Below, piece by piece: positions 20,982-29,182 of a stretch of 64,000 nucleotides of DNA. The first letter of the stretch is position 1, and the number at the start of each line of letters is the position of its first letter. The DNA comes from Methylomagnum ishizawai. Its GTDB lineage: Bacteria; Pseudomonadota; Gammaproteobacteria; Methylococcales; Methylococcaceae. The notes under the pieces are model-generated. The model did not search any database. It was not told the DNA's origin and saw only the letters and a program-made list of their open reading frames with translations. The position numbers and the translations under genes were made by a program. The stretch spans positions 1,322,501 to 1,386,500 of the forward strand of contig NZ_AP019783.1 in assembly GCF_019670005.1 (NCBI RefSeq), in the 5' to 3' direction.

Positions 20982-22565
20982 ATGAATAAAGCGATCCTAT
21001 TTGGCATCGCGGCGGCCCTGTTCGGGGCTGGCGCGGCATCCGCCACCGAATTCACCGCCGCCGACCCACAACGCGCCGAGCAAATCTTCAACGACAACTG
21101 CGCGAGCTGCCATGGCCACGACCTGGGCGGCTACCTCGCCCCGCCCTTGAACCAGGACCGGCTCAAGGGCCGCAGCCCCACCAGCCTCCGCAGCCTTATC
21201 ATGGCCGGGTCGTTCGACACCCTGATGCCGCCCTTCTACGGCAAGCTGTCCGACGAAGACATCCGGCTGGTGGTCAACCGCATCCTCAACACGCCCAAGC
21301 TCGACCCGCAATGGACCCTGGACGACATCAAGAAGTCGCTGAAGGTCCATGTCGCCGACGAGTCCACCCTGCCCGACAAACCCGGCTACGCTATCGACAA
21401 CATGGACGACCTGATCGGCGTCGCCGCCCGCGGCCGCTATGGCCGGGGCGAAGGCTCCAAAGCGGTGTTCATCAACAGCGCCACCAACACCCAGGTCGGC
21501 GAAGTACCCACCCGAACCGCCGCCCATATCATCGAATTCAATCCGGTCAATCCGCGCTGGGCCTACGTCAAGACCGACACCGCCGAGGTCTACAAGGTCG
21601 ATCTCTATTCCATGAAGATCGTGCGCGAAATCAAGACCGGCCTCAACGGCCCGGCCCTGGGCGTGTCGCGCGATGGCAAATACCTGATGGCGGGTTCCTT
21701 CGTGCCGCATTTCGCCGTGCTGCTGGACGCCAACACCTTGGAACCGCTGAAATATTTCAAGCTGGAAGGCACCGACCCGGACGGCAAGTTCGTCACCTCC
21801 GATTCCGGCATGATCACCGGCACGCCCTATGCCGATATCTTCGCCATCGCCCTGGAAAACGCCGGGCAGGTCTGGGTGGTGGACCTCACCCAGCCGGATT
21901 TCCCCGTCACCCAGATTCCCAACGTGGGCCGCCATTTGCACGACGCCTTCCTCTCCCATGGCGGACGCAAACTGATGGTCGCCTCCTACGACGACAGCAT
22001 CGTCGCCGCCATCGACCTCGCCGATAAGAAAGTGCTGGCCAAGCTGCCCGCCGGTTGCGTGCCCCATGTCGGCGGCGGCTCGGTGGTGCAGGTGAATGGC
22101 CGGACCCTGGGCTTCGGCACCAACTTCGGCGACTGCGCCAAGGAAGTGGTCAGCGTGTGGGATTTGGACAAGATGGAAGTGGTGAAGCAGGTGCCGGTCT
22201 CGGGCGGCACCGAATCCCCGGCGGCGCACTACAACGCGCCCTATGTGGCGGTGGATATCATCAGCAAGGACCGCCGCGCCCGCACCATCCAGTTGATCGA
22301 CAAGAACACCCTGGAAGTCGCCAAGACCTTGGACGTGGGCGGCCATGCCTATTTCCCGGAATATAACGCCAAGGGCGACCGGCTCTATGTCAGCGCGGGC
22401 TATAACGGCGACGAGGTGGTGGCTTTCGATTCCAAGACCCTGGAACGGGTGGCGTCCTTCCCCATGCAAAGCCCGGCGGGCATCTTCTCCCGCGCCCGCG
22501 CCAAATTCATGACCCGTGGCCTATCGCCGGAAGCGGTGCAGGCCGATTTGGCGAAAGCCCAATAA
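20982..22565 (+). CDS. nirS: Cytochrome cd1-type protein, NirS/NirN family
   Basis: A 527-residue exported protein with a signal peptide. An N-terminal cytochrome c domain has CASCH at Cys40/Cys43/His44, and an eight-bladed heme d1 propeller makes up the rest. His182 (TAAHII) fits the proximal d1 ligand. His319 (HLHD) and His361 (VPHVGGG) are 42 residues apart, as are the two catalytic His residues reported for Pseudomonas NirS (327/369), which favours nitrite reductase (nitrite to NO). Other stretches ([25 protein letters not shown]) look more like NirN, the dihydro-d1 dehydrogenase. It heads the nir operon, so I favour NirS, but NirN or a divergent third clade is possible. Confidence 0.65.
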   Translation: MNKAILFGIAAALFGAGAASATEFTAADPQRAEQIFNDNCASCHGHDLGGYLAPPLNQDRLKGRSPTSLRSLIMAGSFDTLMPPFYGKLSDEDIRLVVNRILNTPKLDPQWTLDDIKKSLKVHVADESTLPDKPGYAIDNMDDLIGVAARGRYGRGEGSKAVFINSATNTQVGEVPTRTAAHIIEFNPVNPRWAYVKTDTAEVYKVDLYSMKIVREIKTGLNGPALGVSRDGKYLMAGSFVPHFAVLLDANTLEPLKYFKLEGTDPDGKFVTSDSGMITGTPYADIFAIALENAGQVWVVDLTQPDFPVTQIPNVGRHLHDAFLSHGGRKLMVASYDDSIVAAIDLADKKVLAKLPAGCVPHVGGGSVVQVNGRTLGFGTNFGDCAKEVVSVWDLDKMEVVKQVPVSGGTESPAAHYNAPYVAVDIISKDRRARTIQLIDKNTLEVAKTLDVGGHAYFPEYNAKGDRLYVSAGYNGDEVVAFDSKTLERVASFPMQSPAGIFSRARAKFMTRGLSPEAVQADLAKAQ

Positions 22566-22621
22566 GTGAAAACCGTGGGAGCGGGCTAAAACCCTCTCCC
22601 GCACAACAGGGGGATCAACCT

Positions 22622-22993
22622 ATGAAATGTTTAGCCATAACAACACTTATGGCCCTGCTATTCAGCGCCGGGACCGCTAATGCCATCAATTCGGAGGCAA
22701 TCACCACCGCTATGCAGATCGCTGCCTCCAGAACCACCGCCCCCAGCCCGGAAGCGGGCAAGGCCAAGGTGGAAACAGTCTGCGCGGCTTGCCATGGCAT
22801 CGCCGGCATCAGCGCCGCCCCGGCCTTTCCCAATCTGGCGGGCCAGAAAGAGGCTTATCTCCAAGCCGCCTTGACCGCCTACAAGGACGGCAGCCGCAAG
22901 AATCCCATCATGGGCAATATAGCCGCTGGCCTTTCCGATGCGGATATCGCCGATCTCGCCGCTTATCTGTCCGGGCTGAAGCGTTGTGAATAA
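22622..22993 (+). CDS. Class I cytochrome c (c553-like)
   Basis: A 123-residue periplasmic monoheme cytochrome with a signal peptide. It has CAACH at Cys54/Cys57/His58 and a distal ligand Met97 in NPIMGNIA. Placed between the cd1 gene and nirC, it is a likely electron donor to the cd1 enzyme, in the role played by c551 or c553 elsewhere. It overlaps nirC by eight bases. Confidence 0.85.
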   Translation: MKCLAITTLMALLFSAGTANAINSEAITTAMQIAASRTTAPSPEAGKAKVETVCAACHGIAGISAAPAFPNLAGQKEAYLQAALTAYKDGSRKNPIMGNIAAGLSDADIADLAAYLSGLKRCE

Positions 22994-23306
22994 ACGGTCC
23001 TGGGCCTGGATCGCCTGCGGCGGCGGGTTGCTGCTGGGTTCCGCCCAGGCGGCGGACCCGTCGCCGGAACGGCAGGCCGCGCTGACCCATCTGCTGCGGC
23101 AGGATTGCGGTTCCTGCCACGGCATGACCCTGCACGGAGGCTTGGGTCCGGCGCTGTTGCCCGCGGCCCTGGCCGGGAAACCCGATGCCTTCCTGGTTGA
23201 AACCATCCTGAACGGACGCCCCGGCACGGCCATGCCGCCGTGGCGGAGCTTGTTGACGCCGGACGAAGCCGCGTGGCTGGTCGGGCAATTGCGGAAGACG
23301 CCATGA
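22986..23306 (+). CDS. nirC: NirC-like cytochrome c
   Basis: A 106-residue monoheme cytochrome with a signal peptide, CGSCH at Cys41/Cys44/His45 and distal Met in GTAMPPW. Size, motif spacing and position (directly before nirF) match NirC, linked to electron transfer during cd1 maturation or turnover. It starts with GTG inside the end of the preceding cytochrome and ends in an ATGA overlap with nirF. Confidence 0.8.
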   Translation: MNKRSWAWIACGGGLLLGSAQAADPSPERQAALTHLLRQDCGSCHGMTLHGGLGPALLPAALAGKPDAFLVETILNGRPGTAMPPWRSLLTPDEAAWLVGQLRKTP

Positions 23307-24481
23307 TCCGAATCAAGAAACTCGCCCTGGCACTGTCACTCACCTTGGTTACGGCCCTGGATGGGCGCGCCGCCGAACTACGCGGCACCGGCGACCTGGG
23401 CTTGGTGGTCGAGCGGGCGGCGGGCAGCGTGCAGATCGTCGATACCACCCACCGCACCGCGCTGGGCCGGGTGCAGGGCTTGGGCGATTTGTCCCATGCC
23501 AGCTTGGTGTATTCCCCGGACGAGCGCTACGCCTATGTGTTCGGGCGCGACGGGGCCTTGACCAAGATCGATCTGCTGGAAGCCCGCATCGTCAAGCGCA
23601 TCGAGCAGGCCCACAACAGCGTGGGCGGGGCGATTTCCCAGGATGGCCGCTGGATCGCCACCTCCAACTACGAACCGGGTGGGGTGCGGGTGTTCTCCGC
23701 CGACACCCTGGACAAGGTGGCCGATATCCCCTCCGTGACCGCCGATGGCAAAGCCTCCAAAGTCGTGGGCTTGGTGGACGCGCCCGGACAGCGCTTCGTG
23801 TTCAGCCTGTTCGAGGCCGGGGAAATCTGGGTGGCCGATCTACACGACCCCAAAGCCCCGAAACTCCAGAAGTTCAAGGCGGGCAAGGAGCCCTACGACG
23901 CGCTGATTTCCCCCGAGGGCCGCTATTACATCGCCGGGCTGTTCGGCGAAGAAGGCGTGGCCTTGTTGGACCTGTGGAACCTGGACTCAGGGGTAAAGCG
24001 CATCCTGCCGGAACATGCCAAGGACGATCCCAAGTTTCCCGTGTTCAAGATGCCCCACCTGGAAGGCCGGGCGCTGATCGGCGATTACTGGTTCCTGCCC
24101 GCCGTGGGCCGCCATGAAATGCTGGTGATCGACCGCCGCGATTGGAAGGTGGTGAAGAAAATCCCGCTGGACGGCCAGCCGGTGTTCGTCATCCCGAGGC
24201 CGGACGAGCGCCAGGTCTGGATCAATTTCGCCCTGCCCGACAACGACAAGCTGGAAATCATCGATACCCGCGACCTCGGCGTGGTCAAGCGCTTGAATCC
24301 CGGCAAGGCGGTGCTGCATATGGAATTCACCCCCAAGGGCGACGAGGTCTGGGTCTCGGTGCGCGACGACGACCGGGTGATGGTCTACGACACCGAAACC
24401 TTCGCCGAATTGGCCCGGATCAAGGCCGACAAGCCCAGCGGCATTTTCTTCACCGCGCGCGCCCACCGCCTGGGTTTGTGA
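23303..24481 (+). CDS. nirF: Heme d1 biosynthesis protein NirF
   Basis: A 392-residue propeller protein with a signal sequence (KLALALSLTLVTALDGRAA). Typical stretches are RGTGDLGLVVERAAGSVQIVD, SNYEPGGVRVF and KMPHLEGRALIGDYWFLPAVG. It lacks CXXCH. NirF is periplasmic and acts in the late steps turning a d1 precursor to dihydro-d1. ATG 23303 overlaps the nirC stop (ATGA). Confidence 0.92.
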   Translation: MIRIKKLALALSLTLVTALDGRAAELRGTGDLGLVVERAAGSVQIVDTTHRTALGRVQGLGDLSHASLVYSPDERYAYVFGRDGALTKIDLLEARIVKRIEQAHNSVGGAISQDGRWIATSNYEPGGVRVFSADTLDKVADIPSVTADGKASKVVGLVDAPGQRFVFSLFEAGEIWVADLHDPKAPKLQKFKAGKEPYDALISPEGRYYIAGLFGEEGVALLDLWNLDSGVKRILPEHAKDDPKFPVFKMPHLEGRALIGDYWFLPAVGRHEMLVIDRRDWKVVKKIPLDGQPVFVIPRPDERQVWINFALPDNDKLEIIDTRDLGVVKRLNPGKAVLHMEFTPKGDEVWVSVRDDDRVMVYDTETFAELARIKADKPSGIFFTARAHRLGL

Positions 24482-24491
24482 GGACAAGGCC

Positions 24492-24959
24492 TTGTCGCTG
24501 ACCCCTTTGCAAAAACGCTTGCTCAACGATTTCCAGCGCGGCTTCCCGCTGTCGCCGCGGCCTTTCCAAGCCCTGGCCGAAACTTTGGGCGTGGACGAGG
24601 CCGAGGTGCTGGAAAACCTTCGGGTCTTGAGCGATAGCCAAATGGTCAGCCGGGTGGGGCCGGTGTTCGCGCCCCAGCGGGTCGGAGCCAGCACGCTGGC
24701 GGCCCTGGCCGTACCGGCGGAACGCCTGGAAGCCGTTGCCGCCTGGATCAGCGATCTCCCCGAAGTGAACCACAACTACGAGCGGGAACACCGCTACAAC
24801 CTGTGGTTCGTCCTCACCGCCGCCGACCCGGAACGCTTGGACGCGGCGCTGGCCCGGATCGAGCGGCATACGGGATTGGCCGTGTTGTCGCTGCCCTTGC
24901 TGGAGGATTTCCATATCGACCTGGGTTTTCCGCTGGACTTCGGGAGCGGACCCACATGA
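24492..24959 (+). CDS. nirD: Siroheme decarboxylase subunit NirD
   Basis: A 155-residue AsnC/Lrp-fold protein: winged helix N-terminal half (LTPLQKRLLNDFQRGFPLSPRPF) and a RAM-like half with HNYEREHRYNLWFVLTA, containing the conserved His-x-Tyr-Asn-x-Trp active-site segment. With NirL, NirG and NirH it removes two acetate carboxyls from siroheme. The start is TTG at 24492, behind AGGACAAGG; no ATG fits the family N-terminus. Confidence 0.88.
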   Translation: MSLTPLQKRLLNDFQRGFPLSPRPFQALAETLGVDEAEVLENLRVLSDSQMVSRVGPVFAPQRVGASTLAALAVPAERLEAVAAWISDLPEVNHNYEREHRYNLWFVLTAADPERLDAALARIERHTGLAVLSLPLLEDFHIDLGFPLDFGSGPT

Positions 24960-25507
24960 GCGGGATGCCACTCCGGGCGGTGGATTTCCCCGCCGTGTTT
25001 CCCGGTCCGGCCCCGGTCCATTGCGGAACCCATCCCGACGCGGCCAGCGACCTACGCTTGCTGGCGGCGGTCCAGCACGGCCTGCCCCTGGTGCCCCGGC
25101 CCTATGCCGAACTGGGGCGGCAGGTGGGTTTGAGCGAGGCCGAGGTCATCGAACGGCTGGAACGCTGGCTCGCAACCGGGATCGTCAAACGCCTGGGGGT
25201 GGTGGTCCGCCATCGCAAACTCGGCTACCGCGCCAACGCCATGGTGGTGTTCGACGTACCGGACGCCCTGGTCGGCGCCGTCGGTGCCCGGCTGGCCGCT
25301 TTCGCCTGTGTCACGCTGTGTTACCGCCGTCCGCGCCGGGGCGAGGCCTGGCCCTATAATCTGTTCTGCATGATCCATGGCCGGGATCGCGCCACCGTCG
25401 AAGCCCAGGTGGAGGCGTTGACCCTCGCCTGCGGCCTGGAGGCCATGCCCCGCGCCGTATTATTCAGCCGCCGCTGTTTCAAGCAGCGCGGCGCGGTCTA
25501 CCGTTAA
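24956..25507 (+). CDS. nirL: Siroheme decarboxylase subunit NirL
   Basis: A 183-residue AsnC-fold protein starting at an ATGA overlap with nirD. It has an extra ~25-residue N-terminal segment before the winged helix (LLAAVQHGLPLVPRPYAELG). Conserved RLGVVVRHRKLGYRANAM and CYRRPRRGEAWPYNLFCMIHG mark the NirL/NirH branch of the family. Confidence 0.88.
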   Translation: MSGMPLRAVDFPAVFPGPAPVHCGTHPDAASDLRLLAAVQHGLPLVPRPYAELGRQVGLSEAEVIERLERWLATGIVKRLGVVVRHRKLGYRANAMVVFDVPDALVGAVGARLAAFACVTLCYRRPRRGEAWPYNLFCMIHGRDRATVEAQVEALTLACGLEAMPRAVLFSRRCFKQRGAVYR

Positions 25508-25524
25508 GCTTTTCCCCACTCCCC

Positions 25525-25968
25525 ATGAACGCCCTGGAACGCACCCTCATCAACGGCCTGCAAGGCGGTTTCCCGATTTGCGAGCGGCCCTATTTGGCAG
25601 TCGCGGAACGCCTGGGTTTGACCGAGGAAGCAGTCATCGAAGGACTGCGCGGCTTGTTGGACCAAGGCATCCTGAGCCGCTTCGGGCCGCTCTACCATGC
25701 CGAGCGCATGGGCGGGGCGCTGAGCCTGGCGGCGCTGGCCGTGCCCGAGGCCGATTTCGAGCGGGTGGTGGCCGAGGTCAACGCTTTCCCGGAAGTCGCC
25801 CACAACTACGCCCGCGACCATGCCTTGAACATGTGGTTCGTCCTCGCGACCGAAAAGCCGGAGCGCAAGGCCGAAGTCATCGCGGGGATAGAAGCCGCCA
25901 CCGGCTTGAAGGTCCACGATATGCCCAAACTGGCCGAGTACTACGTGGGCCTGCGCCTGGAGGTATGA
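25525..25968 (+). CDS. nirG: Siroheme decarboxylase subunit NirG
   Basis: A 147-residue AsnC-fold protein most like NirD within the cluster (RTLINGLQGGFPICERPYLAVAE, HNYARDHALNMWFVLAT). The D/G and L/H pairs alternate in this operon, in line with two heteromers arising by tandem duplication. Confidence 0.87.
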   Translation: MNALERTLINGLQGGFPICERPYLAVAERLGLTEEAVIEGLRGLLDQGILSRFGPLYHAERMGGALSLAALAVPEADFERVVAEVNAFPEVAHNYARDHALNMWFVLATEKPERKAEVIAGIEAATGLKVHDMPKLAEYYVGLRLEV

Positions 25969-25970
25969 CC

Positions 25971-26462
25971 ATGCAAGACCGCGACGCCATCGACGAGATC
26001 GACCGCCAAATCATCCGCGCCACCCAGGCCGGTTTGCCGCTGACGCCCCGGCCCTACGCGGCCATCGCCGAACAACTGGGCCTCTCCGCCGACGTGGTGA
26101 TGGCGCGGCTGCGGGCGATGCAGGAACGCGGGGTGATCCGCCGCATCGGCGCGGTGCCCAATCATTACAAGTTGGGCTACCGGGCCAATGGCATGACGGT
26201 CTGGGATGTGCCGGATGAAGCGATCGACGCACTCGGGGCGCGGGTCGGTGCCTTGGATGCGGTCAGCCATTGCTACCACCGCCCGCGCCATCGGCCCGAC
26301 TGGCCGTATAACCTGTTCGCCATGGTCCATGGCCGGACCCGTGAAGAGGTCGAGCGGGAAACCGCCCGCATCGCGGCCTTGCTGGGCGAGGCCAACCGGG
26401 GCCATGCCGTGCTGTACAGCACGCGCATCTTGAAGAAAACCGGCTTGCGTATCGGCGATTAA
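25971..26462 (+). CDS. nirH: Siroheme decarboxylase subunit NirH
   Basis: A 163-residue AsnC-fold protein of the NirL/NirH branch (RRIGAVPNHYKLGYRANGM, CYHRPRHRPDWPYNLFAMVHG). Two starts are possible: an ATG at 25965 overlapping nirG, and the ATG at 25971, chosen because GGAGG is then seven bases upstream. Confidence 0.88.
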   Translation: MQDRDAIDEIDRQIIRATQAGLPLTPRPYAAIAEQLGLSADVVMARLRAMQERGVIRRIGAVPNHYKLGYRANGMTVWDVPDEAIDALGARVGALDAVSHCYHRPRHRPDWPYNLFAMVHGRTREEVERETARIAALLGEANRGHAVLYSTRILKKTGLRIGD

Positions 26463-26469
26463 CCCCCCC

Positions 26470-27639
26470 ATGTTCCGCATCACCCAATACATCGCCGAAC
26501 TGCTGGATCCCCCGGCGGAACCGCTTCCCGCCGCGCCACGCCGCCGGGTCATGCCCGGCCCCGTGGTGATTTGGAACCTGATCCGCCGCTGCAATCTGGC
26601 CTGCAAGCATTGCTACACCACCTCGGCGGATATCGACTTCCCCGGCGAACTCGATACCGATGCGGTCTTCGCGGTGATGGACGACCTCAGGGCGTTCTGG
26701 GTGCCGGTGTTGATTCTGTCCGGTGGGGAGCCGCTGCTGCGGCCCGATATCTTCGCCATCGCCCAACGCGCCAAGGCCATGGGTTTCTACGTGGGGCTGT
26801 CCAGCAACGGCACCCTCATCACCGAACAGAACATCGCCGCCATCGCCGCCACCGGCTTCGACTACGTGGGCGTCAGCCTGGACGGCATAGGCAAGACCCA
26901 CGACGATTTCCGCCAGAGTCCCGGTTCCTTCGAGCGTTCGCTGCATGGGGTCCGGCTCTGCCGCGAACGGGACATCAAGGTCGGCCTGCGCTTCACCCTG
27001 ACCCGCGACAACCACGCCGACCTGCCCGCCCTGCTCGACCTGATGGAACGGGAAGGCGTGGACAAGTTCTATCTCTCCCACCTCAACTACGGCGGTCGCG
27101 GCCACCGCAACCGCAAGGACGACGCGGTGTTCGCCACGACCCGCGCCGCCATGGACCTCTTGTTCGATACCTGCCTGGACCGGCTCCGGGCGGGGCGGCC
27201 CGCCGAATTCGTCACCGGCAACAACGACGCCGACGGGGTTTACCTGTTGCACTGGGCGCGGCGGCGCTTCCCCGACCAAGCGGGAAGGCTGCGCGCCCGG
27301 CTGGCCCAATGGGGCGGCAATGCCTCCGGCGTCAACATCGCCAATATCGACAACCTGGGGAACGTCCATCCCGACACCTTCTGGTGGCATTACAGCCTGG
27401 GGAATGTGCGGGAACGGCCTTTTTCGGAGATTTGGCGGGATGTGTCGGACCCCTTGATGGCGGGCCTGAAAGCCAGTCCGCGCCCGGTCAAGGGCCGCTG
27501 CGCGGAATGCGCCCATCTCGATCTTTGCAATGGCAACACGCGGGTGCGTGCCCACCAGACCACCGGGGATTTCTGGGCCGAAGATCCCGGCTGCTATCTC
27601 GCCGACGACGAGATCGGCCTCCAGGCACGGGACCGCTGA
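26470..27639 (+). CDS. nirJ: Heme d1 biosynthesis radical SAM protein NirJ
   Basis: A 389-residue radical SAM/SPASM protein. The N-terminal cluster motif is Cys41-x3-Cys45-x2-Cys48 (CNLACKHCY), followed by SGGEPLLR; the C-terminal Cys-rich segment (CAECAHLDLCNGN...) fits an auxiliary [4Fe-4S] cluster. NirJ removes the two propionate chains from didecarboxysiroheme on the way to heme d1. It is the last nir gene, seven bases behind nirH. Confidence 0.93.
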   Translation: MFRITQYIAELLDPPAEPLPAAPRRRVMPGPVVIWNLIRRCNLACKHCYTTSADIDFPGELDTDAVFAVMDDLRAFWVPVLILSGGEPLLRPDIFAIAQRAKAMGFYVGLSSNGTLITEQNIAAIAATGFDYVGVSLDGIGKTHDDFRQSPGSFERSLHGVRLCRERDIKVGLRFTLTRDNHADLPALLDLMEREGVDKFYLSHLNYGGRGHRNRKDDAVFATTRAAMDLLFDTCLDRLRAGRPAEFVTGNNDADGVYLLHWARRRFPDQAGRLRARLAQWGGNASGVNIANIDNLGNVHPDTFWWHYSLGNVRERPFSEIWRDVSDPLMAGLKASPRPVKGRCAECAHLDLCNGNTRVRAHQTTGDFWAEDPGCYLADDEIGLQARDR

Positions 27640-27996
27640 CGCGGATTGCCCGGCCCTGCCTGTGCCCGTAACCCTTCCTCTTGGCTACGAGGCGGCGACG
27701 CCCGTCCTCGGTGGCCCGTTCCCATGAATCGCGCGAAACTCATACAGCCATAAAAAAGCCCGCTTGCCGCGGGCTTCCAGGAAATCCTTGACGGAATCGC
27801 CGGCGGTGGTGGCTTTGAGAACGCTCCCACGACGCGGGGCTTGCCTTAATAGTACACCCTTCTTGTAATCGTCTAGGCTTAGTAGATCGGGGGAGGCCGC
27901 AACGCCGCTCGCGGGTCGGATGGTGTTCTCATTTGGGCGCAACGCCGCCCGCCGGATTCGATAAATTCCAAAGCGACAAAACAAAAAGGAGCTACG
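27640..27996. other. Intergenic region after nirJ
   Basis: About 360 bases without a supported gene. It contains a minus-strand terminator (listed separately). A minus-strand reading frame of 99 codons runs through that terminator and has no recognisable family. A degenerate AT-rich stretch before 27997 may hold the promoter of the next gene. Confidence 0.4.
27752..27776 (-). terminator. Minus-strand intrinsic terminator without an assigned gene
   Basis: On the minus strand AGCCCGC-GGCAA-GCGGGCT is followed by six T residues. On the plus strand no T tract follows, so it is not a good end for nirJ. The nearest minus-strand gene to the right is the IS relic near 30.8 kb, too far to explain it. 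Confidence 0.65.
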
Positions 27997-28626
27997 ATGA
28001 ATTACAAATTGATTGCCACGGCAGCTTTAATGCTAGCAACCCAAGGTTTTAGTTCGTCCGCGCAGGCATTCCAATATGAATATCTATTAGCCCAGTCTCC
28101 AGACCGATATATGAACGACGAGGATTATCAGCTTATGCTGGAGACCGGGCAGGACATATTGGATCACGGCAAGGATGGTGCGAGTAAAGGCTGGAAAAAC
28201 CCCAAAACCGGTAGCAAGGGGGTGTTCAAGGTACTACTGTCGTATAAGGATTCCGGTTTGTCATGCCGACAAACCGCGTTGGCCACCAAAACGGCGAGCG
28301 GTATCTCGGAAAAATCGGTCTTGAGTTTCTGCAAGATCGAAGGCCAGTGGAAGATCAAGGCGTCGCCCGCCGAATCCTTTACCGACGAAGATTGGGGGCT
28401 GTTCGACAAAGCGGCCCAAGACGCCTTGGATAACGCGAAAGATGGCAAAGCCAAGACTTGGCACAACCCCAAAACCGATCATTCCGGAACCTTCAAACCC
28501 ACCGCGACCGGCGACAACGGTTGCCGCACGCTGTTCTTGGCGATAGGAAAATCCAAAAAGGACAGCGCCGAAACCACCCTCGATGTATGCAAGAAGCCTG
28601 ATGGCACGTGGGAACAACGCAAATAA
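27997..28626 (+). CDS. Exported two-repeat protein, surface-antigen-like domains
   Basis: A 209-residue protein with a signal peptide (LIATAALMLATQGFSSSAQA). Residues ~52-130 and ~133-209 are two copies of one module: DILDHGKDGASKGWKNPKTGSKGVF and DALDNAKDGKAKTWHNPKT, each ending with two Cys and a W (CKIEGQW, CKKPDGTW). The W-x-NP-x-(T/S)G-x-x-G...C...C-x-x-PDG-x-W pattern resembles the RT0821/Lpp0805 17-kDa surface protein family. Function unknown. AAAAGGAG precedes the ATG. Base composition is lower in GC than neighbouring genes. Confidence 0.6.
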   Translation: MNYKLIATAALMLATQGFSSSAQAFQYEYLLAQSPDRYMNDEDYQLMLETGQDILDHGKDGASKGWKNPKTGSKGVFKVLLSYKDSGLSCRQTALATKTASGISEKSVLSFCKIEGQWKIKASPAESFTDEDWGLFDKAAQDALDNAKDGKAKTWHNPKTDHSGTFKPTATGDNGCRTLFLAIGKSKKDSAETTLDVCKKPDGTWEQRK

Positions 28627-29143
28627 GGGCGATGCGGTCACCGGGGCCGACGCCCGTTTCAAGCTCGGCCTCGCCGTACTGATTGTCAGCAATCTGCTGT
28701 TCGCGGTTCCGTTTTTTATCCAAGAACATTGGCCGGGATGGCTCAAAGCCTTGGCCGGTTCCCTGCTGCTGGCGCCGGATATCGGAACCTTGGCGGCGGT
28801 GGCGATCATGGGCAAGGAGAACTTCGACCGCATCGTGTCCGCCGTGAAGCGTTGGTTCGCCAGCCAGAAACCAGCGGGCAACGTGGGGCCGGTCCGCCAT
28901 GCCTTCGGACTGGTGCTATTCCTGTCGCCGCTGGTCGTGACCTATATCCAAGGCTATTTTCCCGAATGGCTCCCGGATGCTTCGCCTTGGCGCTTTTACG
29001 CGAACCTTGCCAGCGACCTGGTATTCCTGGCCAGCCTCTTCGTGCTGGGCGGTGATTTTTGGGACAAGCTCCGGGCCTTGTTCGTGCGCGAGGCCCGCGC
29101 GGTGTTTCCCGAAAAGGCCCGTGGGGAAAATCGACCGGGCTGA
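28601..29143 (+). CDS. Small membrane protein with transporter-suffix domain
   Basis: About 180 residues with four hydrophobic segments arranged in two similar halves (KLGLAVLIVSNLLFAVPFF...LAAVAIMGKENF and HAFGLVLFLSPLVVTYIQGYF...LASLFVLGGDFWDKLR). The repeated G-(K/G)-(E/D)-x-F/W-(D)-(R/K) ends are characteristic of the so-called transporter suffix domain, whose function is not known. The coding start overlaps the end of the preceding gene; ATG 28601 is preferred to an ATG 18 bases earlier. Confidence 0.6.
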   Translation: MARGNNANKGDAVTGADARFKLGLAVLIVSNLLFAVPFFIQEHWPGWLKALAGSLLLAPDIGTLAAVAIMGKENFDRIVSAVKRWFASQKPAGNVGPVRHAFGLVLFLSPLVVTYIQGYFPEWLPDASPWRFYANLASDLVFLASLFVLGGDFWDKLRALFVREARAVFPEKARGENRPG

Positions 29144-29182
29144 TTGCCGCTTATCGACCGCCGCCAATGGGGTTCCACGTTG

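Noticed and set aside
27685-27984. Minus-strand 99-residue protein gene
   Set aside because: It runs through a strong intrinsic terminator, lacks a ribosome site and matches no family; kept only as an open question.
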